A stretch of 64,000 nucleotides of DNA from Coffea arabica (taxonomy: Eukaryota; Streptophyta; Magnoliopsida; Gentianales; Rubiaceae). The notes beneath the pieces are model-generated. The model searched no databases. It was not told the origin of the DNA and saw nothing but the letters and a program-made list of their open reading frames with translations. The DNA lies in the NCBI RefSeq assembly GCF_036785885.1, contig NC_092312.1, positions 21,222,001 to 21,286,000 on the forward strand, written 5' to 3'. The translations under genes and the position numbers were made by a program. Positions 13,237-25,259 of this stretch are shown piece by piece. Position 1 is the stretch's first letter. The number at the start of each line of letters is the position of its first letter.

Positions 13237-13559
13237 TAATTAATAGCTGGATTGTTCGGTGGACGTGACACGCAACTCCCGCGCTGCCGTGCCGCCAGTT
13301 CTAAAGGATTTCATGCAGTGTCTACTCACTGCTCGATCAAGAAAGCACTGCCGTCTAATGAAAATAGACAACCACATGTTGGCATTAACAATTATGGTTG
13401 TGAGCAGTGTTTTCCATCCACATTTAATTTGGGTGCCTTTAGTAAAACTCAATTCTGAAGTTTAAATATATTAAATTTAATACATTTTGCGTGTACAAGT
13501 CAATATCACATTTGAGCACCGTTTCTTTGGGGTTGTGAGCAATGATTTCTATCCACGTC

Positions 13560-14672
13560 TTGTGAATTATTATTGTCTATTAAGATAGGAATCTTCACTT
13601 TTTTTTCCCCTTTTTTTGTGAATTATTGTCTGTTTGAAATCAAGAATTTTGTAAAAATTAGTTTTTCAAATACTATGGCTCCGCTTGGATTAGCTGTTTT
13701 TGGAGATATTTTTTAAAAATTTTACTGTAACTTTGTATATGAAAAACTTTTACTGTAGATATTTTTGGATTATTTTTAGAGGTATTTTTAAAATATATTT
13801 TTGAATATTTTTATAATTTAGAATTTTGTTGAGATTCTTTTTAAATATATACTGGCCCTATTTCTATATATGAATGTTTATTTATTTATATATATAATTT
13901 TTATTTTAATTTTGTTTTTTAATATGTATATTGTTATATATTTAATATACATATACAAATATATATATATTAATATACATATTATAAAACAAAATTGATA
14001 TGTATATATTTATATAAATATATATAAATATATTTTAAACAAATATTAATATTTATATATAAATACATATATTTATTTCAATTGTAAATATATTTATAAA
14101 TATATGTAAATATATTTAATTTATATATTTATATTTTGTATTAATATTTATATATAAATATATATATATTTATTAAACAAAATATATTTTTTTGTATATA
14201 ATATTTATATATAAATATATATTAATATATTTTTTGTGTATTTGGAGTTGTTTTTAAAATATTTGTTTGGATATGGTGTTTTTGAAGTTGTTTTTGTAAA
14301 ATTTTTACTGTAGTATTGTAGATGAAAAACAAGTTTTCGAAAAACTTTTAAATTCAAAAGAAAAAATTTAAAAAAAATATTCTAAAAGATATTCTAAAAA
14401 ATAGTCTAAATTTTTTTCAATATTTAAAAAAAAATGTCAAAATATATTTTAAAACTCTTCTACTCTTAAATATTCGAAAATATACTATAAAAATTTTGTT
14501 GCAGTAAAATTTTTTAAAAATATCCTAAAAAACAGTTAATTCAAACGGGGCCTTCATTTTTTTGGTGAATTATTGTCCATTTAGATAGAAATCTTCACTT
14601 TTTTTTTTGGTCATTTATTGTATTAAATTTTGGGTGAATTATTGTCCATTCAGATAGAAATCTTTACTGGGT
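13560..14672. repeat. Four dispersed copies of an approximately 40-bp direct repeat
   Basis: The motif GTGAATTATTGTC followed by CATTTAGATAGAAATCTTCAC recurs in variants near 13562, 13617, 14564 and 14634. Two copies precede and two follow the AT-rich inverted-repeat element, suggesting that element inserted into, or duplicated along with, an older short tandem array. Confidence 0.6.
13677..14552. mobile_element. AT-rich terminal-inverted-repeat element, possibly composite
   Basis: An 876-bp element. The left end GGCTCCGCTTGGATTAGCTG and the complement of the right end GGCCCCGTTTGAATTAACTG continue as an imperfect inverted repeat for over 50 bases, including TTTTACTGTAAC and TTTTACTGCAAC. 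A second left-end-like sequence occurs near 14255 (TGTTTGGATATGG, then TTTTTACTGTAG). The right 300 bp may therefore be a complete smaller element sharing the same right terminus. The core is nearly pure A/T with TATAAATATATA repeats. No obvious target duplication, no open frame. Confidence 0.6.
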
Positions 14673-14683
14673 ATCGTCCTTTA

Positions 14684-15068
14684 GGCTTCGTTTGGGAGTG
14701 GAGGATTCGGACAGAAAAGAAAGGGAAAGAAGAGAAAGTTAGCTTTTCTTTCATTTGTTAGTTTTTAGTAGGAAAGAAAAGAAGGGAAATGGAATGATTT
14801 AAGAGGATGAATAGTATGCAAAATTTTTCCTTCCAAATTGGAGAGAAATGGAGAGAAAGTTGGAGGAAGCTTATGAAAGTTTTTTAAAATACCCATTTTA
14901 TCCTTAAAAATGTTTTGAACAAATATTTAATGACTTTCATATCCAAAATCATTCCACTAATTCTCAAAACTCCCAAACAACATAACAATCCCTTCTCTTC
15001 TCTTCTCTTCTCTCATAACTTAAGTTTTCCCTTCTTTTCTTTTCTATCCTAAACTCCCAAACTTAGCC
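14684..15068. mobile_element. Tourist-like MITE (PIF/Harbinger-type) in the CLC 5' flank
   Basis: A 385-bp element. The left terminus GGCTTCGTTTGGGAGTGGAG and the complement of the right terminus GGCTAAGTTTGGGAGTTTAG form inverted repeats. TTA lies directly outside both ends (14681-14683 and 15069-15071), the target duplication of this superfamily. Subterminal DNA is purine-rich on one side and pyrimidine-rich on the other. It ends 455 bp upstream of the CLC start codon and may contribute to that promoter. Confidence 0.8.
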
Positions 15069-15523
15069 TTAATTTCATTCCAGAAAGCAGAAAAAACCTT
15101 CCTTTCACCGGCTGTGTACTCACAAATATCATCAGGTTCAGGCAGGGCAACAAAACTTGCCCCTTTGGAAATGGGACGCCATTCATTGAAATGAATCTTC
15201 CACTTCCATAAATAAAGCTTGCTTTTTTATTCTTTTTTTTTTTTTTTGGGATGTTATTCGTCAAATATCTCATTGCTCACCTTACCATATGAAGGCGTTA
15301 TAAAGATTACGCAAAACTCCTTTCTCTCTAATGATTCCCCCACCTCTTTAACTTTAATCATAAAGGAAAAAAATAAAAATAAAAAGCGTCTTCTTCCTTC
15401 CTTATTCTTCTTCATCTTTTCATCTTCGGTAGTAATGGCAGCCCGAGAAGTTTCCAAAAGTTTGCATTAATTTTTTTTTTTTTTTTTTTGGTTGAGAGGG
15501 GGAGGAAGAGAGGGGAATTTTTC

Positions 15524-15906
15524 ATGGAATATCTGCGACAACGAGAACGAGAGGATGGAGGAGATATAGAGAATGAAGCAGGAGGAGAAGGAGGAGGAGA
15601 GGAGGTGGTGTATGAGAATTATGAGAGGAACGAGATAGAGAGGAAGGCGTCGTTTTTTTCGGAGAACCAGAGAGATCATGATGTATTTGGAGCTGGGGGA
15701 CAGTCCGCGAATCGTCTTCTTCTTAGGGAGCCGCTTCTGAAGTCGAAGAGCAGAATTAACACTACTTCTCAGATTGCCATTGTTGGTGCCAATGTTTCTC
15801 CTATCGAAAGCCTCGATTACGAGTGAGAGAGATTTTTACCTTGGCATTTTTACTGTTAGAATAAATTATATGCTTTGTTTAGCTTGAATGCAAACGCCAA
15901 TGAAGC

Positions 15907-15937
<31 letters not shown>

Positions 15938-18900
15938 CACACACAAACCCCAAAACCCCAAAAAAAAAAAAATTGTCTATGTATGTCAAAATAACTGAGC
16001 CTTGAAGATTTGATCCAGGTTTGCGAGAAATAATCTCATAGGCAGGCAGAAGGAGGAACAAGTTTTAAAGAATATTCCAAATGTCTTTGATTAAAGGAAA
16101 TTGGTGCTGGAATTCATCCAGATATCAAGCATTTTTCTTACTGTGTGCTTCATTTCTAACTAATGGATGTGTTTCTTTTTGGTGTTGGGGGGGCGGGGGA
16201 GCGGGGCTTGGTTTGCTTCATTTTTTTATTTCTACAATTTGATCCATTTCTTTTGAACTTCTTATGTGGCTACTTATGCATTTATATTTGCTGACTGGGT
16301 AATGTTGAAGCTGAGGCTCAAGTTGAGTTTGAGTACTGCTTTGAGTCGAGAATTTAAACCCGTAGCGCAAGTACTCAAGAAACTGATTTTAGTCGCACAA
16401 AGCTTGATAAGGTGGTACTCAAGCTTGACTCGGCTTAGTTGCAGCCTAGTCAATCACGCAACAATGTTAAAAATGATGTCTGCCTGGCATTAAGGAAATC
16501 TTCATGTTGGATCTTCTTGATCTAAATTGAAAATTTTAAAGCCAGAATTACTAATTGTATGTCATACAATGTTGTTGTCTTGATTAATTGACTTAATCAT
16601 GTGAGTGGCTTATTGTTGACTAAATAATGTAAATTATCCTATGAATCAACTGTTTTCAACCCTTTATGTTTAATTTCAATTTTGCAGGATCATCGAAAAT
16701 GAACTTTTTAAGCAGGATTGGAGGTCTAGGAAGAAGGTTGAGATATATCAGTATGTTTTTCTCAAGTGGACACTTGCTCTTCTCATTGGATTGTGCACTG
16801 GCCTTGTAGGCTTCTTCAATAATCTTGCAGTGGAAAATATTGCTGGTTTCAAGTTCCTACTTACAAACAACCTAATGCTTAAGCATCAGTAAGTTTAATT
16901 TCCACATTGTGTTGCATTTGCAGAGTTCTTCTGAAGTGAAGAAGAAATATGTGCAAAAGATGTGAGATTGTTGAATGTTAATGGCCAATTATGTTATTGG
17001 CCCTCTAATTGCAGGATGTTATCCCTCATTTTGAATTTATGTCTGGGAATGTGCTCTAAGAAATTTATTCTTTCTAGAAATTGTATTTAAATGTTGCTTT
17101 TATTTTATTTTCTAAATTGGATCAGTTGTATCATGTCTTAGGTACTCTAAAATCCATTAAGGCGATGCTGATTAGTACATTCTCGTTTGGTGCAATGTCA
17201 AATCTGGATTCTATGTTTTGTACAATGCCAATTATCAATGTTATTGGATTAAAACTTTTTGGTGTGTTTTTGGGGTGATGGGTCAATCATTTGCTGTATT
17301 GGTTCCATAGGTGGCACTCAGACTCAGTTAACCTGGATGATGACATAGTTCTGGTAGTTTAGAGGTTCAGTGGATGTCAATGGTTGGCAGTTTAGCCATG
17401 TTGTGTGGGCACTTAAAGTAATCATGCAGAAGTGAACTAGGATCATATTTTTTGTTCCATCCATGTGTTTGTACTTTTACTGAAAATAAAGTTAATATTA
17501 AGTTCATAGGAGTAATTCAGGATCCTCTCGCATGAATTCCTGCTGATAACCCTCTATTTTGCAGTGGTGCTAACATTGTAAGTTGTGAACTTCTTTTGTG
17601 TCCATAATTTGCTGGCGGTTGATAACAATTTTTCTTGTGGATAATAATATTCTTGTATTGCATTTTTAATTCAACAGAAATAGGAAGTAATGATGATTCT
17701 AGTGCAGGTACTTTTTGGCATTTGCAGCATATGCTGGTTGCAATGTAGTTCTGGCAGTTTGTGCTGCAGTGCTATGTGCATTCATTGCTCCTGCAGCAGC
17801 TGGGTCTGGTATACCTGAGGTGAAAGCCTATCTTAATGGTGTGGATGCTCATTCTATACTGGCTCCAAGCACGCTATTTGTGAAGGTTGGTACGCGCTAG
17901 CTTCTTCTCTCTCTCTCTTTGATAAATGACTGGAAAATTATAGAGAGAAAGTGCTATTTTACTCATGGATCATGTTATTCACCTCCACTGAACTGGAGGA
18001 TCCTCTATCTTCGGTGCATAATTGTTATTTCCTTAGTGCTTTCAGTTTTGTTATGGAAACTAATAGGTGGATGAGTTGTTAGATGCAGCATGAACTCAAT
18101 ATTCCCTGATTGTGACATCAAAAAAGGCTCGTAATGTCTTCTTTTGTCTCCTTACATAAATTGGCTTTGGATTTAACAACAAATAAGTCCATGAAATATC
18201 AGACTTGTTCAGAAATTTTTTTCAATGGTTTTTTGCTGATTAAGCATGGTTCTTAAAATTCCATGTGGAAGCCAAGTAGATAGTTTGAAGATGCTTCTGT
18301 AAAAAAGACAAGAAGGTCGAAAAGAAAAATGTGCTGGGCTGGTTCTTGATGGGATTGAAACTCCTCGGTATCTTTTGTTAATCAAATAGTCAGCCTGGTG
18401 TGGATAATCCTGTCTCTGTGTGTGCACGTGATAAACAACAGTAACTTACATGATTGTTTTCCAGTTCTCTATCTACAGTAAGTATTGGAGTTTTACTCCT
18501 AAGTTTTTTGGCTCTTTTTAAATAGGTGCATGACCTGCCCAAAAAGGACCTTGCACATGTTGAATCTCGGCTCAGCAGCCATTGTTACCCCGTAGCAAAA
18601 GTTCCATGAAATGTTCATACAAGAGTAAGCTGTGTTGTTTAGATGGGCTCTTATTATTTGTTTTCTTTCAACTGAGTAACAATCTAAGTGGATCCTATTC
18701 TAAATTTTGCAGTTTCAGTGATTTCTTTTCTGTGTTGAGATTTCCTTCAGCAACTGTCATCTATAACGTTCATCTTGAATGTGAACAATATCGTCATTGC
18801 TTTTTGTTGCTACCAATTCTTGTGGCTTTGTAACTTTTGCACTAGCACTTGATTGTTCTCTTGCATGCCGAGAATACATGGAAAGACCAAAGAGTTCATG

Positions 18901-21900
18901 AAGGAATTCTTTTAGAGGTCCTTGCAGAGAGAAAGGCTAAAGGGTTCTTTTCATTTCATGCATACATTTGTTTGATTGTGGCATTTATGATTTTACTTTC
19001 TGAAAGTCTAACAGGAAGATGGAATTTTGGCAGATATTCGGTTCCATATTTGGAGTTGCTGCTGGATTTGTTGTAGGCAAGGAAGGACCCATGGTACACA
19101 CTGGTGCTTGCATTGCCAACTTGCTTGGACAGGGAGGTTCACGCAAGTATCATTTGACATGGAAATGGCTTAGATATTTCAAAAATGACCGTGACCGAAG
19201 GGATTTGATCACCTGTGGAGCTGCTGCTGGTGTTGCAGCTGCTTTCCGTGCTCCAGTTGGTGGCGTCCTTTTTGCCCTTGAAGAAGCAGCCTCATGGTCT
19301 CTCTCTCTATCTCTGCACATGACGCATACCACACAAACATGTGCACAATCTTCCCAGTTTTCAGTATTTGCGTGTAGATATACCTCTCATGGTAGATATC
19401 GGGATTTGATTAGCACAATGTAATGACTAACACATTTGGTTAAATCTGCTAAACTGTGAATTAGCTCATAGCATATATATAATAAATTTTATTCTGGCAT
19501 CTTTGGTGCCAAAACAGTGTGTGCTATTAGGGAGAGGGAAAAGAAGAAGAAGAAGAAGAAAAAGAAGAAGAAGAAGAAAAAACATTCTTGCATAGTTGTC
19601 TCGTCTTCCTTTTTTTTTTTTTGGAAAAGGGTAAAAAAACTGAGTTTATTTCAAATTCCTAAAATACGTAAAATAAATAGGAGGGAGGAGCTGATAAAGA
19701 ATCTGGCTCAATAGTAGGAAATTTCGAAGGTTGTACGATACATGTTGTACATTTGCCATTTGCTTTCATGTCCTTCAAAAATTTCCAGAAATTCATCTTT
19801 TTGCTAATCTGTTGTAGGTGGAGGAGTGCTCTTCTGTGGAGGACCTTTTTCACAACTGCAGTAGTCGCTGTGGTATTGAGGGGTCTAATGATTTATTGTG
19901 GGAGTGGAAAATGTGGGCTATTTGGAAAAGGTGGTTTGATCATGTTTGATGTTAGTTCTGCAGTACCTGCTTATAGCACCCCAGATGTACTTGCAGTTAT
20001 ATTGATTGGAGTTCTTGGAGGCATCTTTGGAAGCCTCTACAACTTTCTTGTGGACAAGGTGCTTAAAACTTACAGCATCATCAATGAGTATGTCATCTAA
20101 CGCCTTTCTTGGGATAAGCATATTAGGCTACGAAAGCTAAATGCCCAATAAACACAATCTGCCATGAAGTTTTAACTGGCAAATCAAACTTTTATATCAA
20201 TAAGCCACTGAGCTCTGGAAAGTGTAATTTTTGGGGAACTTTAACATTTCTGATATCTTCAAGGCTTTGTGTACAGTGCTTTTTGTTTACCCAATATTTA
20301 AAACTGTTGGAATGGCCAAACTTACACACCTTTAAGAGTTTGATGGTCGTTGTGATGCAAAAAATGATTTAGTAGGCACAGAAAGAGAGAATAATTTTCT
20401 GATACAATTTAATCGGATATAGGTTCTTTTAGATAAACATTCTTGTTGGTATCCTTTACACTTAGGGAAATATATCTTCAACTTGTGAGAATCTAATATA
20501 ATCTACTGATGAAGAATCACTTTCCTTGTATTATATCCCTCCTTTGTCCTTCCCTTTTCAAATGGAATAAGAGAAAATATTTTCCAATGTAATGTGCTCT
20601 CAATTGTTGTTTGGCACATAAAGAGAAAGTATGAAACTTTGCAAATCTCTGCTATAGCATCTGCTACACTTCTGCTTGCTCGAATGAGGTGTCAGTCCAT
20701 GCAACTCTTAATTATTTAACATCTTGGGAAGTGATCATCATATTTAACAGACTTAAAGAGTTGTATGATCTCCAGAAATGCTTTGTTACTAGTCCTTTAC
20801 ACCTTTTCCTCTGCAACCATATGAGAGTTGGCTGATAAGCTTGAAAAGTTTGTGTAATGATACCAGAAAAACATCAAGGTTAACTAAAATTGAACTCTTA
20901 CAGAAACATGCCATTCATTTTTCTATCATTATTGTTATGCTTCTCAAACTTCATCTTCGTAACAATTTCCATTTTATTTATTCACACATTTGGATTTATT
21001 TCCTGTTGACTTCATTTTAGATATAACTTGAAAGGTTTATCTTCAGAGTCTCTTCCAATTTGGATTATCAGAGTGCACTAAACATAGTATTATACTTTAT
21101 TTCTTACTGGGATACCCATGATATCGGCTTTCCTGATGTTTCAAGATGAATTTCAGGAGGGGTCCAGGTTTCAAAGTTCTACTCGTCATCTTCATTACTC
21201 TCCTGACCTCTTGTTGCTCTTACGGCTTGCCTTGGTTTGCAAAGTGCACACCCTGTCCTACTGGAATCGAGGAAGATTGCCCCACAGTAGGTCGCTCTGG
21301 AGACTACAAAAGTTTCCAATGTGGGCCAGGACAGTACAATGATCTTGCTTCCCTTCTCCTTAACACCAATGATGATGCCATCCGTAATTTATTTAGCTCA
21401 AAAAATATTCACGAGTTTCACCTGTCCACACTTGTTGTCTTCTTTGTTGCTGTATATTTTCTTGGTATTGTTACTTATGGAATTGCTGTTCCCTCCGGGT
21501 TATTCATCCCTGTCATACTTGCTGGAGCCTCATATGGACGCCTTGTTGGACGCCTTGTGGAGATGGTCCTGGGGTCTTCTTCTGGTCTTGGTGTTGGCCT
21601 CTTTTCTGTGCTTGGAGCTGCATCTTTCCTTGGTGGCACGATGAGAATGACAGTATCACTGTGTGTCATACTCCTTGAGCTGACTAATGGTCTGTTAATG
21701 CTGCCACTGATGATGCTTGTTCTCCTAATATCAAAAACTGTAGCTGATAGTTTCAATAAGGGTGTTTATGACCAAATAGTGAAGATGAAGGGTTTGCCTT
21801 ACTTGGAAGCTCATGCTGAACCATATATGCGGCAGTTGGTTGCAGGAGATGTTTGTTCTGGCCCCTTGATAACATTTTCTGGTGTTGAAAAAGTTGGTAA

Positions 21901-22682
21901 CATTTTACATGCACTAAGATTAACGAGACATAATGGCTTCCCGGTGATTGATGAGCCACCTCTTTCCGATGCTCCAGAACTATGTGGGCTGGTTTTAAGG
22001 TCTCACTTGCTTGTTCTTCTGAAAGGGAAAAACTTTTTGAAGCATCCAGTATCCACTGGATTGGAAATATTAAAGAGGTTTCATGCGTTTGATTTTGCAA
22101 AGCCAGGATTGGGAAAGGGTCTTAAGGTAGAGGATCTGGAAATCACTGCAGAGGAGACGGAGATGTACGTTGACCTTCGCCCAATAACTAATACGTCTCC
22201 ATACACAGTTGTGGAGACAATGTCCCTGGCTAAAGCTGCACTTCTATTTCGAGAGCTTGGTCTTAGACACCTCTGTGTTGTCCCAAAGAAACCTGGGGTA
22301 AGATTATTCATCTATTTACTGGTAAAGAATGCATATATTTGTTTCTCTATTGCTTTGAACTTCGTTATGTTAGGATAGGAATAAAGGCTTCCTCTTTTTT
22401 AATGCATTCTTCGTTTCCCCTTATTATGCTTGGTCTCCTAAACATCCCCAAGAACTATTAAGTAACAATGATGTTTTCAAAAGCATTACTGGTTATGCAA
22501 AATTAACCTCTTCTTTTTATATTTTTAATATTATGGCAGAGAAGGTGTGGGGTTTAAGAAGTGGGGAGGGGGAAGAGGAATTTGAATCTAAGACCTCTAA
22601 TTCCTGAGGCCTCAACCTTAAGCACTAGGCCAAGGCTTTTTCGGCTCAAAATCACCCTTTGTTTCTACAGTTTTACTCATTT

Positions 22683-22719
<37 letters not shown>

Positions 22720-23905
22720 TTTTCCAAAGCACAATAAAGCGATCACATTATTCATTTATACACGTATGTTGTTCACCTGTAACATCTCCTCTGTCCAAGC
22801 TTTATCCCTTACCTTTCAACCCCTTCTTCTGCCACGATCCTAGTTTGAGTCTCTAATTACACACTGTTTCCACCGCCTCTTTATTGCTGACTCAATGCTA
22901 TCGGTTTGCTTTCCCTTCTCGGTCTTGCCTTTCTGGTGTATATTCATTTTCCTAGACATTGAAGACACGAGGAGTCAATGAGTTCAGTGATACAGAAGGG
23001 AAGAAGAGGCTTGGTGCTGGAAGAGAGCCGGGTTGGTTAGCATGGGTGAGATAGAAGTGGTGGGAGAAACCAAGAAATTTGGTTTAAGTGTCTATATGCG
23101 AGTTTTGGGAGGTGAAGTCTAATCAGCAGTTTCCAGGATAGGGGGGTATGCACTATGCAGGTCCCTCGATGCGGGATTATGATTGTACTGTAAGAGTCGA
23201 GGGTTTAACTTTTGATGTGGGGAGTGAATGTTGAGGTCAAATGGGTAATTTACAGAAGACAGGAAAAAGGGAAGACCTACCGAGGAAACAAAAATCAAAT
23301 AAAAAGAAATAATAATGAAACATACAGGTACAGGTACAAGGATAAAAAGAGAAAATTACATGGTAACCTATCTTGCAACTAAATTGCAAGTAAGATTACT
23401 GTCAAATGACAATGCACCAAAAAGGAGAGAGTAAAAAAAGCTTCAATATGGATATTGGTCACATAGGGGACAAATAACTATTTACCGTAATTCTCCCGTC
23501 TTACACTGTTTTGACCGTTCTATTGCCTACTACCATTAGTAGGAAGGAAAGGTGATTCTAGATTACAAGCAAATGTGGTGCCAAAAGGGGAGGGAGTTTT
23601 ATTTACTTGAAAGCCAGCAATCGGCACTTCGCTGAGGCCTAAAGGTGAAATAGAACGAAGAAAAGTTGTTCCTTGCTCTGGTGTATCTCTCGTGTATCTC
23701 AGGACATCCACCTTATAGGCTTTTTTTGCGAAGTTGAATGTGTAGTCCTCTTTTTGGTTGGAAATCAATGTTTCTCTTAGCTAACACTCGTTTTCATACT
23801 TTGCAGAGACCGCCAATTGTTGGAATCTTAACTAGGCATGACTTTATGCCTGAGCATGTCTTGGGGCTCTATCCACATCTTACTCGTGCCCACAAGGTCA
23901 TGTAG
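15524..23905 (+). CDS. CLC-c: CLC-c type chloride channel/transporter
   Basis: Seven exons: 15524-15822, 16688-16888, 17708-17885, 19034-19296, 19818-20087, 21157-22297, 23807-23905 (816 aa). All splice phases agree. An acidic N-terminal tail (about 1-95) leads to NTTSQIAIVGANVSPIESLDYE, a plant CLC hallmark. The membrane core follows, with GSGIPEVKAYLNG (G199-P203), GKEGPMVHTG (gating Glu about 243) and GGVLFALEEAASWW. Two C-terminal CBS domains run from about 590 to the end. Serine in GSGIP is the residue of chloride-preferring members; nitrate/proton exchangers such as AtCLCa have proline there. Plant CLC-c proteins sit mainly in the vacuolar membrane and act in chloride storage, salt tolerance and guard cells. 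Codon 1 is the first ATG of the frame. The protein is slightly longer than Arabidopsis CLC-c because of the N-terminal tail. Confidence 0.96.
15921..15946. repeat. AC microsatellite in CLC intron 1
   Basis: A run of alternating A and C (about 12 units) lies directly after a poly(A) tract and before CCCCAAAACCCC-like sequence. Confidence 0.85.
19537..19582. repeat. AAG trinucleotide microsatellite in CLC intron 4
   Basis: About 14 units of AAG, interrupted by extra A residues. Confidence 0.85.
22509..22646 (-). mobile_element. tRNA-derived SINE in CLC intron 6
   Basis: Read on the minus strand, a tRNA-like head has an A box-like TGGCCTAGTGCTTAAGG and a B box-like GATTCAAATTCC. CCCTCCCCACTTCTTAAACC and an A-rich tail follow. 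The bases outside the ends (CAAAATTAACC and CAAAATCACCC on the plus strand, 9 of 11 identical) look like a target duplication. The element lies in antisense orientation within intron 6. Confidence 0.65.
22683..22720. repeat. CA microsatellite in CLC intron 6
   Basis: An uninterrupted run of nearly 20 AC/CA units. Confidence 0.9.
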
Positions 23906-25259
23906 CACAGGCAGGTGGACTAGGCCTTGAGTGCTGTGCCGAGTGAGTCCGAGTCTCTGCTTGATTACCATCATTTCTTCGATACGCTGATGCTTGATGT
24001 TTAAGGAGAAGAGGGCATGATACGCTCCCCGGCAGTTCTTAGCCCTTCTTTGAATTGATCATCTGCCACCATATACCCCTTCACCGTATTTCAGCCAGGC
24101 CAGTTGAGTGAATGGCTCTCACTCTTTGGTATCTCTCCCATGGATTTGTCTGGTTTTGGCAGCAATGTTCTTTGTATATATCTGTACACAGTAATCAAAA
24201 ACAAAAATGATATCATGTGAGGGTATAAGAATGATGGTAATACTCGCATCATGAATTCGTTGTGGCATCCACATTCTTCTTGTAATAAATCAACAAATTA
24301 TATAGAAACTGCGACTTGGTCAAGAATTTTGCTCAGTTGTAAAGGTAGCCTTTTTAACGATAGAGAAGGCCGGAAGTAATTCGTGATGTCTGTTTCTCTG
24401 CTTGTTTGCGTGTATGGATGAGACTGACGTGCACCTACAGAGCCTGGTTTAATAAAATTTCACGAACATTGGAAAAGAAAGTTTCTCTGCGCGCACTGTT
24501 CATTTAACACGTTCAAATAGTCTGCAAGAGGGGAAAAAGTGGAACCTTATATAGCGTTACAATCTCCACTAAATAGGCAAAAAGCATCAATGGACAAGGG
24601 CAAATTCCTTTATTCAGAAAAAACAGAATTAACAAGTGCATATTAAAAAGAGCAGTCCAATTATTTGCAAACACATAAATCTGCTTGAAAACAGAAGAAA
24701 TAGTCGATGCAGAAAGGTCATCATCTCCGCCATGAACAGAAGCTGGACTGGGAGGATTTCGAACTTTTTATCTTCATCATGAAATGCCAAGCTCTAACAA
24801 TGTAAACATCCAAGGCAGTCAGAATTAGCTAATATTAGAGTATCAGAAAGTGATATGCCAATGAATTAACTGTGACTTTTCAAACGCTATGGATACATGA
24901 AGAATAAGTTGCACTTGTGGATACGTATACAGAAGATTGCCTACAGCTGCAATTCATCCCACCAGTCGCTCGCACTATAAAAGGGCTATAGCACTAGTTT
25001 ACTTTGTCCTATTTTTCTACCCATCCGGCTAGACTTTCTATCTTTGCCATTATAGGTTATATGCTGTAAAATGTCATAACCTGTACAAAATCATCCCATC
25101 CGCTTTATAAACGTAAGATGGAACTGTCTGATCTATATGTTTGCCCCTACTGAAATTGACCATCTTTGTCCACATGGCAAAGATGCAACTTGATCCCTAG
25201 TCCTGTATGGGAATTGCTGAGGTCGGAGAGCTATTACCAAGACAAGGAAGTTGAGTCAT
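23906..25259. other. Convergent intergenic region between the CLC and FemAB-like genes
   Basis: It holds the 3' untranslated regions of two genes that point at each other. AATAAA-like hexamers occur on the plus strand near 24280. No further coding region is supported. Confidence 0.55.

Noticed and set aside
13240..13465. Overlapping open frames on both strands after the Stowaway-like element
   Set aside because: About 70 codons each, no splice context and no recognisable family. They are probably chance frames in a locally less AT-rich stretch.
15488..15523. In-frame extension of the CLC reading frame upstream of ATG 15524
   Set aside because: It begins at TTG within a poly(T)-flanked leader. 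Nuclear plant genes rarely start there, and the first ATG at 15524 gives a normal CLC-c N terminus.
20450..20465. U12-type intron donor (GTATCCTT)
   Set aside because: The motif occurs inside an intron, not at an exon border. All donors in the built gene models are ordinary U2-type GT sites.
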